Of a DNA stretch of 64,000 bases, positions 1 to 13,100 are shown piece after piece; the stretch's first letter is position 1; each line of letters starts with the position of its first letter. The position numbers were made by a program, and so were the translations under genes. The notes beneath the pieces were generated by a model. It was not told where the DNA came from, ran no database searches, and saw nothing but the letters and a program-made list of their open reading frames with translations. The stretch is from Saururus chinensis (taxonomy: Eukaryota > Streptophyta > Magnoliopsida > Piperales > Saururaceae): contig CP141140.1 in the NCBI GenBank assembly GCA_035235625.1, forward strand, positions 39,427,351 through 39,491,350, given 5' to 3'.

Positions 1-1117
1 ATCATCGATGATAACCCAATCTGCCTCTGCCTCAACGTCGACGTAACTGGGATCCTCGCTGTTTTCAAATTCTTTGTGGTCGAACATACTTTCCATGTCA
101 ACTATATTATCATCGTACCACAGATCCTCATCCCACATATTTTCAACTTCTTCGCCTTGTCCACCGTCGTAATTACAAGGGTTGTATGAAGGTTAGTAGT
201 TATCAAATGAAGTCCTTGTCCCACCCATCATTGGCGACAATTCCTCTAATCTATTCTGATTGACTTCTATTTTAGGTTATGTACTCGCTGGATTGGTAAA
301 AGATGATTGACATGGATTTGTTGAGGGCAAGTTTCCCGGTTCTCCCAATCGTGTTAAAAAAATGCAAAATCAGTCGACCTCGTGTATTCTGTTAACACAC
401 AAACATTTCAAGATGTGTTATCGAAACCACATGGATGCATGTTGTGTTCTTATATCTATGATGCAACACATAATTGCTCTATCACATCTGTATATCATGT
501 AACTACTAATACGATATATTACAGGTCATGTTTAAAACTTCACACGATAAGTTCAATATTGTGGTCTCGAGTACACGAAATATACAAATTGTGTATAATC
601 TAAAGATTCAATATTGTTACCTGACAGTTTCAAAGGTGAACTGATTTTCATTGAATCCGGTATGAAATCCGACATTAGTGCTAGGATGAGCCATTACGAC
701 GGGTGATTCAGCTCTATTGACTGTCTGGTTCCTTTCAACGGAGGGTGATGGTGATTTATCACCGTTGTCGGGCTATTTCATCTTAGCATACAATGATAAC
801 ACCTCCTTATTCGCCTTCTTATGAATGGAGAACACTGATTGAAGGTCCTCATCGTCTTGTAACTCATATATCATGGATGATTGGGATGATGGAATTAAAT
901 ACTTCAAACTAACAATACCATTGACGAAAAATCGTGCTTTGACTTGCCTCACCAGCTCGTCGAGGCTCACTGATGGATGAATGTTCATCAACCATGCCAT
1001 TCCACCGATATAGATGTCGTCATTGCCTAACTCTCCTTTATAATGGATGCAAATACCAATCCTATCCATGTTCGGTGTGAAAGAATGATTCGTTTCGAAA
1101 TGTAGCTTTTGGAGCAC
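1..1117 (-). pseudogene. mudrA-like transposase gene, N-terminal exons (fragment, broken)
   Basis: Two exons read leftward. The first (1117-773) gives a PB1-like N-terminal domain of MULE transposases: a segment starting MDRIGICIHYKGE, then a SLDELVRQVKARFFV stretch, and a DLQSVFSIHKK stretch. The second (about 240-1) encodes an acidic peptide rich in Asp and Glu, as in MULE-2 at 53972-53748. Damage is visible. A TAG stop follows the MK pair at 773 where MULE-2 has a Gln codon. A small indel near 1100 breaks the link to the upstream CVSAPKATF peptide preserved in MULE-2. The MULE catalytic domain would lie left of the window. Confidence 0.75.
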
Positions 1118-1332
1118 TCACACAGTGTCTGCGGTCTCAAAAAACGCTTTTTTCTTGTTTATCGACTCTTGCCGGTGAGTCACCACCAGTCAGCTCCCAC
1201 AGGTGACTTCTGTTCACCGCCGATGACTCCCAGCCCATTGGAACGGCGCAACACTGTTCCATTGTGCATTTATTACTATGAACATATAAGCATGATATAG
1301 TGGAAACCAAAGGATAATTGGTTAACAACCAG

Positions 1333-1408
1333 GTCATATAGCATTTCCATTTTAAATCCAGGGAATATGAAATATTTCATTCTTTGGCTAGGCAATATTA
1401 AAAAACTC
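1333..1408 (-). repeat. Terminal inverted repeat of MULE-3
   Basis: The reverse complement of this stretch begins GAGTTTTTTAATATTGCCTA. It closely matches the left end of MULE-2 at 38238-38312, which begins GAGTTTTTTCCATATTGCCT, and also the right end of MULE-2 at 55090-55167. Because the same sequence occurs in inverted orientation at the two ends of MULE-2, it is a terminal inverted repeat and marks the element boundary at 1408. Confidence 0.8.
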
Positions 1409-1527
1409 TTGATTTTTTCAATTCACCGCCCGTGAACCATCACCGTGACCAAAACAAATTTAGGTTCTTTAATTGATCCCAATATCTGATTACTTAATCT
1501 CACAAATTATGCTGACATTGGGTATAG

Positions 1528-1747
1528 GTTTTGATTGGGTGCGATGGAGTCCACTCAATGGTGGCACAATGGCTCGGTCTAGGTGAACTGGTTTACTCAG
1601 GCCGATCAGCCGTTCGGGCTATGCCGGCCTACCCACAAGGTCATGGGTTCAACCACGGGGTCCAGCAGTTTCTGGGTGATGGTGTTAGGGGAGGCATTAT
1701 TCCCCTTAATGACACGGAGCTATATTGGTTTGTCGTTTTCTATTCAG
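1528..1747 (+). pseudogene. FAD-dependent monooxygenase copy A, internal exon
   Basis: This exon encodes VLIGCDGVHSMVAQWLGLGE, then GRSAVRAMPAYPQGHGFNH, and ends with PLNDTELYWFVVFYSG. The GCDG motif is the second FAD/NAD(P)H-contact motif of flavin monooxygenases of the plant MO1/CTF2A (salicylate-hydroxylase-like) family. The exon is bounded by a TATAG acceptor and a GTGAGT donor. The matching exon of copy B is at 56690-56845, where the last 20 or so residues are lost. The reading frame here is open, but upstream exons are absent (a MULE lies in the preceding intron) and the next exon is 25 kb away, so the gene is almost certainly dead. The family acts on small aromatic or phenolic substrates; the substrate cannot be told from this. 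Confidence 0.85.
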
Positions 1748-3089
1748 GTGAGTACTAATATTTATTTTGTTAAGATCGTGGCTATATCCACCCCAAAACC
1801 TCATGTTTCCCCCGTTATTTTGTATAGACCAAATAAAAATTTTCACATCTTTCATTAGTAACTTAAATCTGAAGTATATAATTTTTTTGCTACACCCCAC
1901 ACAAATAGAGTGCCATTTTGTGCAACACAAACTCATCACTCGCAGCCCCACTTTAGCTGTGGGTAGCCACTACGAAATTTTTTACAATCTAATAAGAAAT
2001 TATTGGATTATGTAAAACCTTTTCAATTTCACTTACCATGAGAAAAATAACAATTTTATAACTCTTGGTCTCACTTCTAGCAATGGGTGGCCACCGTAAA
2101 AAAAAATTTTCAACATGGAAAAAACTTACAGCCACCATGAAATGTTAGGTGGACACACACGGCCAGAAAATAAAAACAAGAACACAGCTATTCCCCCTCC
2201 CCTCCCCTCCCCCAAAATTTACTTAAGCCCCCATACTTTATATCCCCCTCCCCTCCACTATTTCTTTTAACTCTCGTTATACTCTTTCATTGCCCAACAT
2301 TGAATCTTCCCTCTTTGGTATGAGCCCTTTTATCTCTCTAGTCACTTGTGGCTCCTTTTCTTTGACCGTTTTCCTTCTTCCCACTCGTTTGTGGCTCTTC
2401 TTCTATGATCTTTTTTCTCTCCCCCTCACCTTGCTGCTCATCTGAAAAACTTTTGGATGATTTCTAGTTGGGGGTGGTCACTGACAAAATATGTAAAATT
2501 TGACAAAGAACTTAGGTCTCCGTATAAATAAGTTTTATTTGGCAGATCGTATCCTCTGTTAGGAAACCTTTAGAAATTTTTTAAACTTTTAGATGGTTTC
2601 TGACGAGGAGAAGTCACTGCCACAATATGAAGACATTGATGGAGACCTTTATTCCCCGCATAACAAAGTTATAGTTGTCAGGGGTACCTCCTATTACGAA
2701 ACATCTAAAAGTTTTTTAAACTTTTGGCGGACCACCACAATATTTTATTTGGTGAAGGGTACCACCCACAAAAAATCTCCAAAAATTTTGGGGGTTTTGG
2801 GGTGGCATAAGTAAAATTATAAGGGGGTGCGGGGGTACTGAGTTGTTAAAAAATGCTAATTATCTTTCTGTGGCGGGGGATCTAAGCATTTTTTTAAGGG
2901 GGGAAGGGGGAGTAGACGCGTTCTTAAAACAAATTGCCGGAGCAACTTCCAATGGCCACCAACGAGCAAAAGTGTTGTTGTCGGCAGTTCTATACAATGT
3001 AAAAAATGAGACAAAAAGGGGAAAAAGAATGGTTGTAAATGTTTTTGGAGGGTTCAGGATTTGAAGTAGAGAAAACTGAACATTTTTTA
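1748..3089 (+). other. Intron remnant of monooxygenase copy A with short dispersed repeats
   Basis: This is the start of the intron between the two copy A exons. From about 1900 to 2100 it aligns with the copy B intron at 56960-57140, including repeated pieces resembling CAGCGGTGGGTGGCCAC. It continues with CT-rich tracts near 2190-2260 and three related segments containing TTTTTTAAACTTTTGG-like sequence near 2450, 2580 and 2710. Short open frames at 2593 and 2843 have no recognisable domain, so I do not call them genes. Confidence 0.55.
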
Positions 3090-3238
3090 GAAATAAATTC
3101 AACAAATGTTGGAATTACAAAAATAGGGCAAGTACATCGATTTTGCATAATTAGACTTATGCACGTTCCACATTCCCACACGCGTGCTTGAATTGCCGAT
3201 AATACCCTTACAGCAATGGAAATGAATAGACCTGACCC
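3090..3238 (+). repeat. Left terminal inverted repeat of MULE-1
   Basis: Matches the reverse complement of 26777-26949 over about 150 bp with scattered differences. Shared blocks include GGAATTACAAAAATA, TCGATTTTG, AATTAGACTTA and AATAATACCCTTA, and the similarity reaches the shared GACCTGAC near 3230. Confidence 0.85.
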
Positions 3239-3683
3239 CCTACTTCACCAGTTGCATCCCAAATTCAGATTTCGATTTTCCCTCCAGTGCTCGAGACCGC
3301 TCTCTACCGTTACAAGAATTGTATTCCCTTCCCGCAACCCCTCATCTAGCCTTTTATATCCCATCCGTCACCTTCTTCTCCGCTATCGGTCATCCAATCC
3401 TATTTTTCGCTCCTCTGGTATTGCAAAGAAAGTTCCCATTTTGTTCCATCCTTTGCTATCCACTCTGGCCATCTCACTGCAGCAGTCATTTGACAACCGG
3501 AGTCATATATTGTGGCCACATTTCCCCCCTCCGAAGACATTTTGCTAATCTCCATTCACGCCGTCCCTCTCTTCTAGCCTGCCGCATCCCGCATTTCGGT
3601 GTTTGGCCATAATCTACATTTTGCCTCTTCACTTGGCCATCTGACCAATCTCTCCATCTGTTGATCAATAGAAGACGATATAA

Positions 3684-6600
3684 ATGGCAAGGTAAGATCC
3701 TACAACTCTGTATGGTTAATTGAAGAAGCGAATATCTTGTTTAGCTATATTATATGGTTTGGTTTGAAATTTATTGAGATTGTGTGATGAAATTTATAAT
3801 AAGTGTGTAAATTGGACGTATGTACTACTATGATTAGTGTATTTGATGTTGTAAGATAAATTTGATTTAAATATTTGAAGGATGTGATCTCATGATAAAT
3901 TTTGAAAAGGAAATCTCTGATAAAAAAAATATTGTAGGTAGGAAAAGGAAGAAAAATATAGCGGATTAGTTAAGTTGGAGCCGTGCTCTATTATATGAGA
4001 TATGATGAATAATAAGGGGGAGACCAAAGAAGCATCATTATATGCTACAGATGAATTTAACTGATATGGCCTAACTGTTGACAGGTACATTATAGGTTGG
4101 TCTTAAAAGTAAATTGTGTGGCCAATAAACTTGATATAGACTATTATATACAAGGGTAGATTGATTTTGTCAAAAGTAGATTGTGTGTTTGGTGCTTAGT
4201 TTGTGGCCACGACTTTGAAGAACCATAGAAGCATGGGCCAAAAGTCTTTGAGGATAGAAATTGAGTTGCTAGGCTAAGTCTCTATGATATGTGATATGAT
4301 ATGATGAATAAGAAGCGTAGCCCATTTAAGCAAATATATATGCTCAAAACAAAATTAACTGATAGGGCCTAACTGTTAACTGGTAGGTTTTGTGTATATT
4401 TTATATATTTGTAAAGTACATTGGGCCAGCTTTAGACTTGATATAGTTAGGTCTATATTTGTGTAGATTAATAGGAGTGTGGGTTTTTCATGTTGTCAAA
4501 TTTATAGTGTGTGTTTGGGGCTTAGCTTTCATGGATGACTTTTACGGAATGCAAAACAAAGGGACAAAATTATTTGTGGGTCGAACTGTAGTTGCTCGGT
4601 TAATTTGTAAATTGTATGCTCATTAGTGGCTTTTCTTACCATTCTCTGTGATATATGATATGATAAAAATGAAGGATAGACCATTTAAGCAAGTACACAT
4701 GCTTAAAACAAAGTTAACTAATAAGGCCTAACTGTTGACTGGTAGGTTTTAGGTATCTTTTATTGCTTTGCAAAGTACATTGTGCTGGTTTTAGACTTGA
4801 TGTAGTTAGGTCTATATTTGTGTAGATTAATAGGAGTGTGGGTCTTTCATGTTGTCAAATGTATAATGTGTGTTTGGGGCTTAGCCTACATGGATGACTT
4901 TCAAGGAATGCAAAACAAATGGACAAAATTATTTGAGGGTCGAACTATAGTTGCTAGGCTGTATCTGTAAATTGTATGCTTATTAGTGGCTTTTTTTACC
5001 ATTCTCTGTGATATGTGAAATGATAAAAATTAAGGGTAGACCATTTAAGAAAGTACATATGCTTAAAACAAGGTTAACTGATAAGGCCTAACTATTGACT
5101 AGTAAGTTTTAGGTATCTTTTATTGCTTTGTAAAGTACATTGTGCCAGTTTTAGACTTGATGTCTTATGATATAAGTTTCTTACAAAGTTAACTGATAGG
5201 GCATTAGAATTGATAATTATTTTTGTACTAATATTACATTGTGAGGTAAGTTAATTTGATCAAGTGAGGTTTACATAAGTGTAGATAAATTTTTTTTGAA
5301 GAGTGTATGTATGTTATATATCAATATTATATTGTGTGTTTGGTGCTTAGTGTGCATGTGTTTGATATACTATAAATTTTGTTGGTGTGATACAAAATAC
5401 TTGCTACTTACTTAAATATTAGCGAATATGTATGTGGTACATGTGGGTTACATGCCAAATTATGACCCATGCTCAGCTTGATGTGACAAATACCTCCTCT
5501 AATTGGTATGAACATGTTTTGTGTGTTATGTATGTTACCATATATTTGCATAGATGGTTATTATAAAGTAAAACACATTTGCAAAATGGAATTGTTAAAC
5601 ATTGCAGGGTGAAGATACCAAGTAATGCCGAAGTGATATTCAAGCCAGTGGAAAGTGATAAGGGTAGAGCCCATGAGGGCGACCCTCAACCCAAATCAAC
5701 CTATGCTTACATATAGAGGCTCAAAGAGCATTTCAATAAGCATAGATGATGAGCAACATTATTTGAAAGATCATGTTTCGACAAATACTTGCAGCTAGAC
5801 GTAGAGAAGTTCATGTTTCCCCTTCAAGCCTTGCACCACATCATAAAAATGCATCAGGGAGAGTATAGGTTTCAAGTGACAGAAGCCTATTTGATGAAGT
5901 TGTCACCCACCAAATTTGCCCAAGTAACCAGTTTGCGTATGGTTGATGTGCTCCCATCCCTTCCAACAGTGCCAAAAATTTTGAGAAAGGACTCCCTACT
6001 TTGTAGGGTGTTTGGCAAGGAGAAGCTTCACATTATGAAGGAGCAGATATACTAGAATATCATCATAAGCAAAAGTGATGAAGACGTGGTGAAGTTGGCC
6101 TGCATACTGGTGTTGGCTTCTTTCATTGTGGGTAGAGGGTGGGAGCATAAGGTGGACCGACAATTTTTTTGTTAGCTGATGATGTGGAGGAGTTCGATTC
6201 ATATCCATGGGGTATCATTGCATATTGGGACACCCTCCATGGCTTGGAGGAAGCAAGAAGACCCTAACCAAAACCATTTACATTGTGCATGGATTTGTAC
6301 TAGCATTGTTGGTACTTTGTTTGGGTATTTTGATTGAGGTTTTAATGTAATATGTTGCATATGCGATTATGACATTTATGTCCATGGTTTGAATATGCAG
6401 GTTTGGGCAATGGAAAGGATTCCTCTGCTTGGGGACTTATGTGTGAGATGCGTACAGGATGTTTATCCTAGATTGCTGAATTGGGCTAACTATAAGAAGC
6501 CTAGTTATGATGCAATTGACAAAGCAATTTTTTGAGGGGAGAAGGTAATATATTGTCATTTGTCATTTTACTATGACTTATAATTTGTAAACGATAAATA

Positions 6601-8932
6601 TGATGACTGATAATGAAAATATTTTGTTTTTTAGGTGTTGGTGCATAGGTGCTTGGAGTTGTGCCAAGCTGAGTCTGATGAGGAGATTGTCCAATTAGCT
6701 AAAGGGCTAAAGAATTTTCTAAAGGGGGACTGGATAATTTTTAATAAATCTAAGGTCCCCGTTGGTGGTGCCCTGCAAGGGGCAGAGGAACATGTAGAAG
6801 TGGATATGGAGGAGGAGCCTGGGCAAGCTCATGAAACAATTGTTTCTTTTGTTGATGAGGTGCGACAAGAGGGAAGTGGATAACCACATGCTACAGGGGG
6901 GACAAAATGTGCATATCCAATTGGACTGGATAAAGGACACATTAGTCAAGCTTGTTGGCATAATTGACCTCATTTAGTTAAAACAGGATGCATTCAATCG
7001 GTTGGAGGCCAAGGTAGATAAATTGTCTCAAGATGTTTCAGCTTTGTTGTCCATGAATGGGAGGTCATCAGACCCATTTGAGGTTAGCTACATTTTATTA
7101 ATTATTATGACTTCTTGCTTGTGTTAAGTTTTATTATTCTTGTATTTCCACAATAATCACACTATGGTTTACAATATTTAATATTGACTAGGAAGGGAAG
7201 GATGCTAGAGATGATTTTGTTCATGAAGATGAAGCCCATGAAAACCACATCAATGAATCTTCTTGTCCACAAGTTAGTGAATGCAAACTTTTTTTCATAT
7301 GAAGGACATGATTTTCTTGCCTCAATGTTATACTTTTCTTTCTTAATTACTGCACATTGTCCTAATATTTTAATAGTATGATTTGCGCTTCTACTCATAC
7401 GTGCATGTTTTCAAAGGAAATCGTCGCAGATGAAGTTCTCCCATTTGATGGGCCATCTGGTGTGGCCGTTGGGGAGGTGAGTGATGCCCCAAAAGTCAAA
7501 GAGGTTGTGTACGCTGATGTCCATGGTAGGAAGAGGACTGCTAGCAAATATGTAAGGACCCCTTATACAGTGCCAAGGAGAAGTAAGAGGAGGTTGGTGA
7601 GGGGCCCAAGTGATGTGGAAGAGGATGAGACTGCTAGCGAGCCCTTAAACGACGACGATGTTCACTACGAGGGAGAAGAAGATGGGCAGGCTAACATTGA
7701 ATTGGTGAATCATTTATTGGATCAAATTGAAGATGAAGGAGATTTAGTTACTACCAACCCACCTAAGGGACAAACACCAGCAGGGAAAGAAGTCCACAAA
7801 AGCAAGATATGTGGACTCGTTGCTCTCTCAGAGATAGCCTTGCTGGAGTTGGCATGTCCTAAACCACATACCTAACACCGGAAGAAGAAAAAACCATTCG
7901 AATGAGCCTTAGAAAGGGTTGAAATCTAAGTGAGTTTAGAGTATAGAATTAGGTTTCATACACATTTCATATCGATCAATTTCATTTTCCATTTACATAA
8001 ATATGTGTTGACATTCGGATCATTCATAATTTATCAGCTGGCCAGCAATTGTGGAATTCAGCTGACATCTAAGTTTATACGGTCCATTATGCAGCAACAT
8101 AGGTGGCTTTCGGATAATGTACGTGCAAATTTGAGTTGTATTAGTAGTAGTTGGTTGTGTTGTACACAATAATAGTTATTTTAATTTTTATAGATATTAT
8201 ATACGATACTCATTCGATGTTTGATTCCTCTGATATAGAATATTGATGCGTATGTGCTGGCTTTGCGGAAGAAGGCACTTGGGAACCCAACTAATAAGCA
8301 AGCTTTCCATCTTGTCCATTTTATGGTAGGGCTTCATTTGTTTTTAATATCATAATTAACTGACAACTGCCAACTACTTGACTGACGTCTATTTCTAATT
8401 CAATAGGAACTTATGAGGATGGATGCATCTACCCTCCTCAGCATTTACGCATCGATGAAGGAAAAGGATGCAACTGTCTCCAGGGCCGTTGTTGTAGAAG
8501 CACGGCCAGAAGTTCCGACCAACATGTTCAAGTTGTTGAATATTAGGTCCACCACTTCCCACTTCATGTAAACGGTAACCATTGGACACTCATTATTCTT
8601 GACTTGAGGATGGATGTCCTATACATAATGGACCCATATTACTCTGGCATTGAGGTAGAGTAGTATTACAAGAAATTGGTGATTCTCAAATATGTTTTGC
8701 CAATAGTTTTGTTAAAATTGGGATATGAAGCACCTGCTACCTTGCACCTCCCGGTGAGAGAGATAACCAGACACCCACAATAAATCAATAACAATGATTG
8801 CAATGTTTGCGTATGCATTTATATGTGGTACCTATCGCATGGGTACCGATTTAGCTTTACCGGAGAGGACATGCGCATCATGAGGCATAGGGTTGCATAC
8901 CAAATTCTGCAAAATTCCATATGACGACCATT
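3684..8932 (+). pseudogene. MULE-borne DUF1985/Ulp1 (C48) protease-like gene, broken
   Basis: A tiny first exon (3684-3691, ATGGCAAG then GTAAG) joins at 5607/5608 to RVKIPSNAEVIFKPVESDKG. The next exon reads through a DUF1985-like region (FDKYLQLDVEKFMF, later DVEEFDSYPWGIIAYWDTL). Further exons lie at about 6402-6545 (VWAMERIPLLGD), 6635-7080, 7420-7875 (basic KRTASKYVRTPYTVPRRSKRR then acidic) and 8220-8930. The last carries the C48 cysteine-protease triad region: GNHWTLIILDL (His), MDPYY (Asp), a Gln just before a stop, then NNNDCNVCVC (Cys). Stops at about 5716, 6052, 6265, 8665 and 8780 and small shifts make it a pseudogene. Such genes are known passengers of plant MULEs (Kaonashi-type). 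The family deconjugates SUMO-like proteins; DUF1985 proteins of VANDAL elements act in anti-silencing. Confidence 0.75.
3960..5220 (+). repeat. Left subterminal tandem array in the first intron of the Ulp1-like gene
   Basis: At least three near-full units of about 360 bp plus partial copies at each end. Each unit contains TTAAGCAAATATATATGCT-like sequence, then a TTAACTGATA.GGCCTAACTGTT core (4057, 4355, 4713, 5073, with an extra core at 5188), then a TAGACTTGAT / TAGGAGTGTGGGT segment. The array lies entirely inside intron 1 (3692-5607). Reverse-complement relatives of the core fill 24050-26080 near the other end of MULE-1. Confidence 0.8.
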
Positions 8933-10128
8933 TTCTTGTCAGTAGATGTGGCTTAACTTGATGGTGTTTGTCCTTGACTATGTGTTTCAATTTGTGTTTC
9001 ACTATTGGTTTATAGGAATAATTTATGGAGGCATATTAGTTTGTTTAATGTTGAAGGTGAATCTTGAAGTAATTTGTGTTGGTACTTGACTAATATAATT
9101 TAATGGTTTATGTTGGTTTTTGGCTGATGTTGAGTGATGAGATATCAATATTATTTGAATGACGTTGTTCTGATAAGGACTAAAATTGTAGATGATAATG
9201 GACAGGGGTCATTGTGGTATTTGATGGTACGATAGGATTTAGATATTGTTCCCGATTAGTTAGATTTGGTACAAATTTAGCATGTCCAGTAATGAAGTAT
9301 GTTGAGCAGTTAAAGATTTATCATTCATAAAAATCAATATGTTCAGAAGTTTGTTGAGTAGATAAAGATGTGTCATTGATAAAAATCAATGCGTTCATAT
9401 AACAGTTGATTGGCCTATGAAATCCCTTTGGGACGGAACTCAATTCAGGAGGCATGTCTTGACTGATTTATTTTTTATAGCTTTTAAACCTTAAACCACT
9501 TCACTTGGGGAAAAAATAAGGAGATTGTTATTATAAACTTGTACTTGAAGTATTGCTTTATGAAACAATTAAGTATTTCTGGTCTCTGGATTTGTCTACT
9601 AGAAAGAAAGTATTGTCGAACCATTTGGAGTCACAACAATCATTAAATAATTAAAAATGGTAACTGGATGTAGTGCAGATGTAGACATATAAACTCATCC
9701 AAGTTGGCTGCAAAACATATCACTAAACAACACCATTGATATGAGCAACTTCGAACACACATACACCACCACATCAAGTCCATTACAAGAGCTCAAAATT
9801 TATTTTATACCTGGCTTCACATAGAAATCCACATCCTTGAATATGCTACATGATTTCGTCAACTGTGGTTAAATCATCTATTTGCATATGGTTAATAAGT
9901 CTATTCATATCAAAAGTGTGTTCTGGTCAATTGCATAATTACACAACAAAGCACCATTAGACTCTTCCTCTCTGTGCATTACTTTACGTGTTCAACAACA
10001 ATTTGTCAAAATATAAAAATTTAGAGAACAAAAACATGTTGAGAATTGAAGTTTCAGCACTTGGAATTTCTAGTTAAATTGCCTAAATATTGTGCTCCAA
10101 TCCGAAATAAAGGTTTCCCAAATAAAGG
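8933..10128. other. MULE-1 spacer between the two convergent genes
   Basis: About 1.2 kb of AT-rich DNA between the ends of the Ulp1-like and transposase genes. I see no gene in it. It holds two similar segments around 9280-9380 (AAAAATCAATATGTTCA and AAAAATCAATGCGTTCA). Confidence 0.6.
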
Positions 10129-13100
10129 TCAAGCAAAGAACAATGGTAAGACTTTGTCCACTGCGATTGGTCTCTTGCACAATTTGTCCTCAAGTGCACA
10201 TGCATTAAGCTTAGCCACTTGTCTCATTTTCTTCTTTCTCTTCCCCTTTGGGGTTAGATGGCTGATCTTCGACTGGATTGGACATGGCTGACACTTCTTC
10301 CTGATTTCTTTACCACCCACCTTGTCGACTACTTGTGGGACTTGTGTAGATGTTGACAACTTTTGGTTAGCATGAGTTGGTGATGGGGGTTGGCCATGAG
10401 TAGAAGGGGGTGTAGTTGTGGGTGGATGAGGAGTATCCCTTCCAATGTTGTCCCTCCAATCCATGCTTGTACCACATCTCTTTATCCTTCAAACAGATGG
10501 CCTCAATGATCATAACAATGGGGAAGTGTTGTTGCTCATTCAGCATTCCATTGAAGACTTCACATGGGTTGGATGTGACTATATTATACCTGGGCGATGA
10601 AAAGTAAGCACTAACCCACCTTGACTTATCAATTCTAGTTAACCACTTGTAGGCCTCGGGGTTTTTCTCCTCAATGATGGTCATTTCTTCCATATATGTC
10701 TCTGGCCTAAATGCTTTTGTCGACTTGAAGAAGTTACTGTTCAAATCTTTGTCTTTGAAATGTGCAAACATGTTTTGAGATATGTTAAATGCACAATATC
10801 CATGTGCGGCATATGGAAACATTTGAGCTACTTGTGATGTGATTGATCTATACCGATTAGAAAGTATCACTAGGCCCTCCAAGTAACCAAGTCGGGTTTC
10901 CAAATGTGCAAGGACACAGCCCCATGCATCATTATTCTCTCCTTCTCTGATAGCACAAGCAATTGGGTATATATGGTTCTCACTATCCATTGTAGATATC
11001 ACGAACAAAGTCCCTTTGTACCTTCTTTTTAAGAATGTGTCATCTATACATATAACCCATCGCATGTACTTCTTGAAGTTCTCCATGGCTGCTCCAAAGG
11101 AAACAAAGCATCTCTCGAATGTCAGATCCGATGAGTCATACTGGAGACTAGTTGAGGTGCCAAGATTTGCCTTCTCCAATTCATATAAGTAGGCAACCAA
11201 CTCGGCATACAATGACTCGTAGGATCCTCTTAACTTGTTAAATGCTGCAACCTTCGACCTATATGCCTTCGAATAATTCATCTTAACTCCATATTCCAAA
11301 TCGACACCAACTTGAATATCCTTGGGAGTATAAGCAACACGTTTCCTAAGTTGTTTCACCACTGAGTAAGCAATAATACCCGCTTTTGCTTGTTTATGAT
11401 CTCCTCCAAATATTGGTTTCCCACATGTATGAACATTGTTCATAGCTTTCACTTTGAAGATACTACACCCATTGGTTATCGCCGCATGTAACCTCCATGG
11501 ACACAACTGTGAAGCAAGATTTATTTGAATATTTTACCTTGAACTCAAAGTTATTATGCATAGCATACTTGTGTACATGTAGCTTCAGAGAGTCCTTATC
11601 CATAAACTCTTGGCTAAGTAGAACAACCTTCGGATCTTTGCCATAGTCATACAAATCAACCTCCAAAGCCATGTTGTGCTCTTCATGCAGACACACCTTC
11701 ACATCTGATCTGCTGAACGATTATATTTATATCGGTATTAGAATGAGACAAACAGTTATAAGTTAGGCATAATCAGTTAACTAACAATGTAAGATATGAT
11801 ATGACCTTTGAAGTTGTTCTGGTGCCAAAGTTTTCCTAAAAATGCTACTTGATGGTGGTGCTTTCCCCCTCCCACCACCATCTCCGTCATTTATGAGTGA
11901 CATTATTCCATTAGCTCTTGTTGAAACTTCATCGTCCCTGCATTTAAAACCACTACAAAGTTACTACACATTGATAAATTAGCAAACAAACAGATAATAA
12001 TAATAATTGTATACTTCTTACCACTTTCTTTCAGCTATGTCAATGTTTGTCACTATATTTGAGTTCGGAGGCGGACCTCTTCCACCTTCCGTACTTGTCG
12101 CAGTCGCATTTTGACCATTTCCATACCAAATGTCATCATCTCCTACCACAATGTAGACATCCTCATCATAATCATGCAATTCAAATTTATCCCATTTAAT
12201 GTCTTCCTCAAGATGCTTTTGCCATCCATTGTAGATGACATCTTCTTTGTCAATGTCATACATCATGTTTGGCCCACTTTCTTCATCATTAGCTTCTCCA
12301 GCATCATTACCCTCATTTGAGTTGGCTTTATTCTCCTCAATATTTGAGATGTTCACCTTATCCACTTCAAGCCTTGCAATGGGGACATCTACTAGTTCTT
12401 CATCAAAATCATATTGTAAATTTACGTAAACATGACGAGGTTTCTTTGCCTCCAACTCCCTAGCCTCACGCCGTAAGTCATCTACTTGTGCGTCGTCATT
12501 GAAATCTATTGTGTTCATGTATAGTATGTCCCTATCCGCTGCACCACTTGCCAAATTATCATTGATTTCAAATGCATCCCTCACTCCTACTTCCTTCACT
12601 TCCACCTTCTGCTTCACTTCATTTGTATGTCTACTATGCACTTCGACATCATTCAAAATAATTGACTTGTTAATCTTTGCCTTAGATACATCAAAATTTG
12701 GCTCACATTCCTGGAACACATGTACATGTCGCACTTTGGTTATTATCAATGGTAGACCATCATTCCTGGTCTTGGCATAGCGCAGAAAACACTGAAGAGT
12801 CCTAGTATCATGTATTTTCGTTGGAGGTGCGTCTAGGGGGATTGCCAAAGGATATGTAAAACTCATCTTTAATGAGTATTCCTTTCTACAACATCCTATT
12901 ACTTTGTAAACCATAGGCACCAAGGATTCATACGTCAATGAGCTTCTAACAAATATGAGATCTGACTTGGCATTGGAACAATCATACTTGTGTCGACTTG
13001 CATCCCACTCTCCCCCCCACACACATAATAGAGGCTACTCATTTGTATCCATCTGAATACACCCGATGGTTATGTCAGTTAGGCTCTAGCAGTTATCAAT

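Larger units (their letters stand above)
1..1408 (-). mobile_element. MULE-3, right-terminal part of a Mutator-like transposon
   Basis: This is the right end of a Mutator-like element whose body lies beyond the left edge. It aligns along its length with 53740-55167 (the right end of MULE-2): the same acidic exon, the same PB1-like exon and the same terminal sequence. The terminus is the run of As and CTC ending at 1408. The sequence just outside matches the intron of the FAD monooxygenase copy B, so the element sits inside that intron in copy A. The non-coding part carries the same TCGTGT/ACACGA-type motifs as MULE-2. No target-site duplication can be tested because the left end is absent. 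Confidence 0.8.

Noticed and set aside
2593..3064. Two small open frames (73 codons each) after copy A exon
   Set aside because: No similarity recognised, and they lie within the intron of a dead gene and include short dispersed repeats.
3216..3668. Possible gene in overlapping frames on both strands
   Set aside because: CT-rich sequence next to the MULE-1 terminal repeat; better read as the leader of the Ulp1-like gene that starts at 3684.
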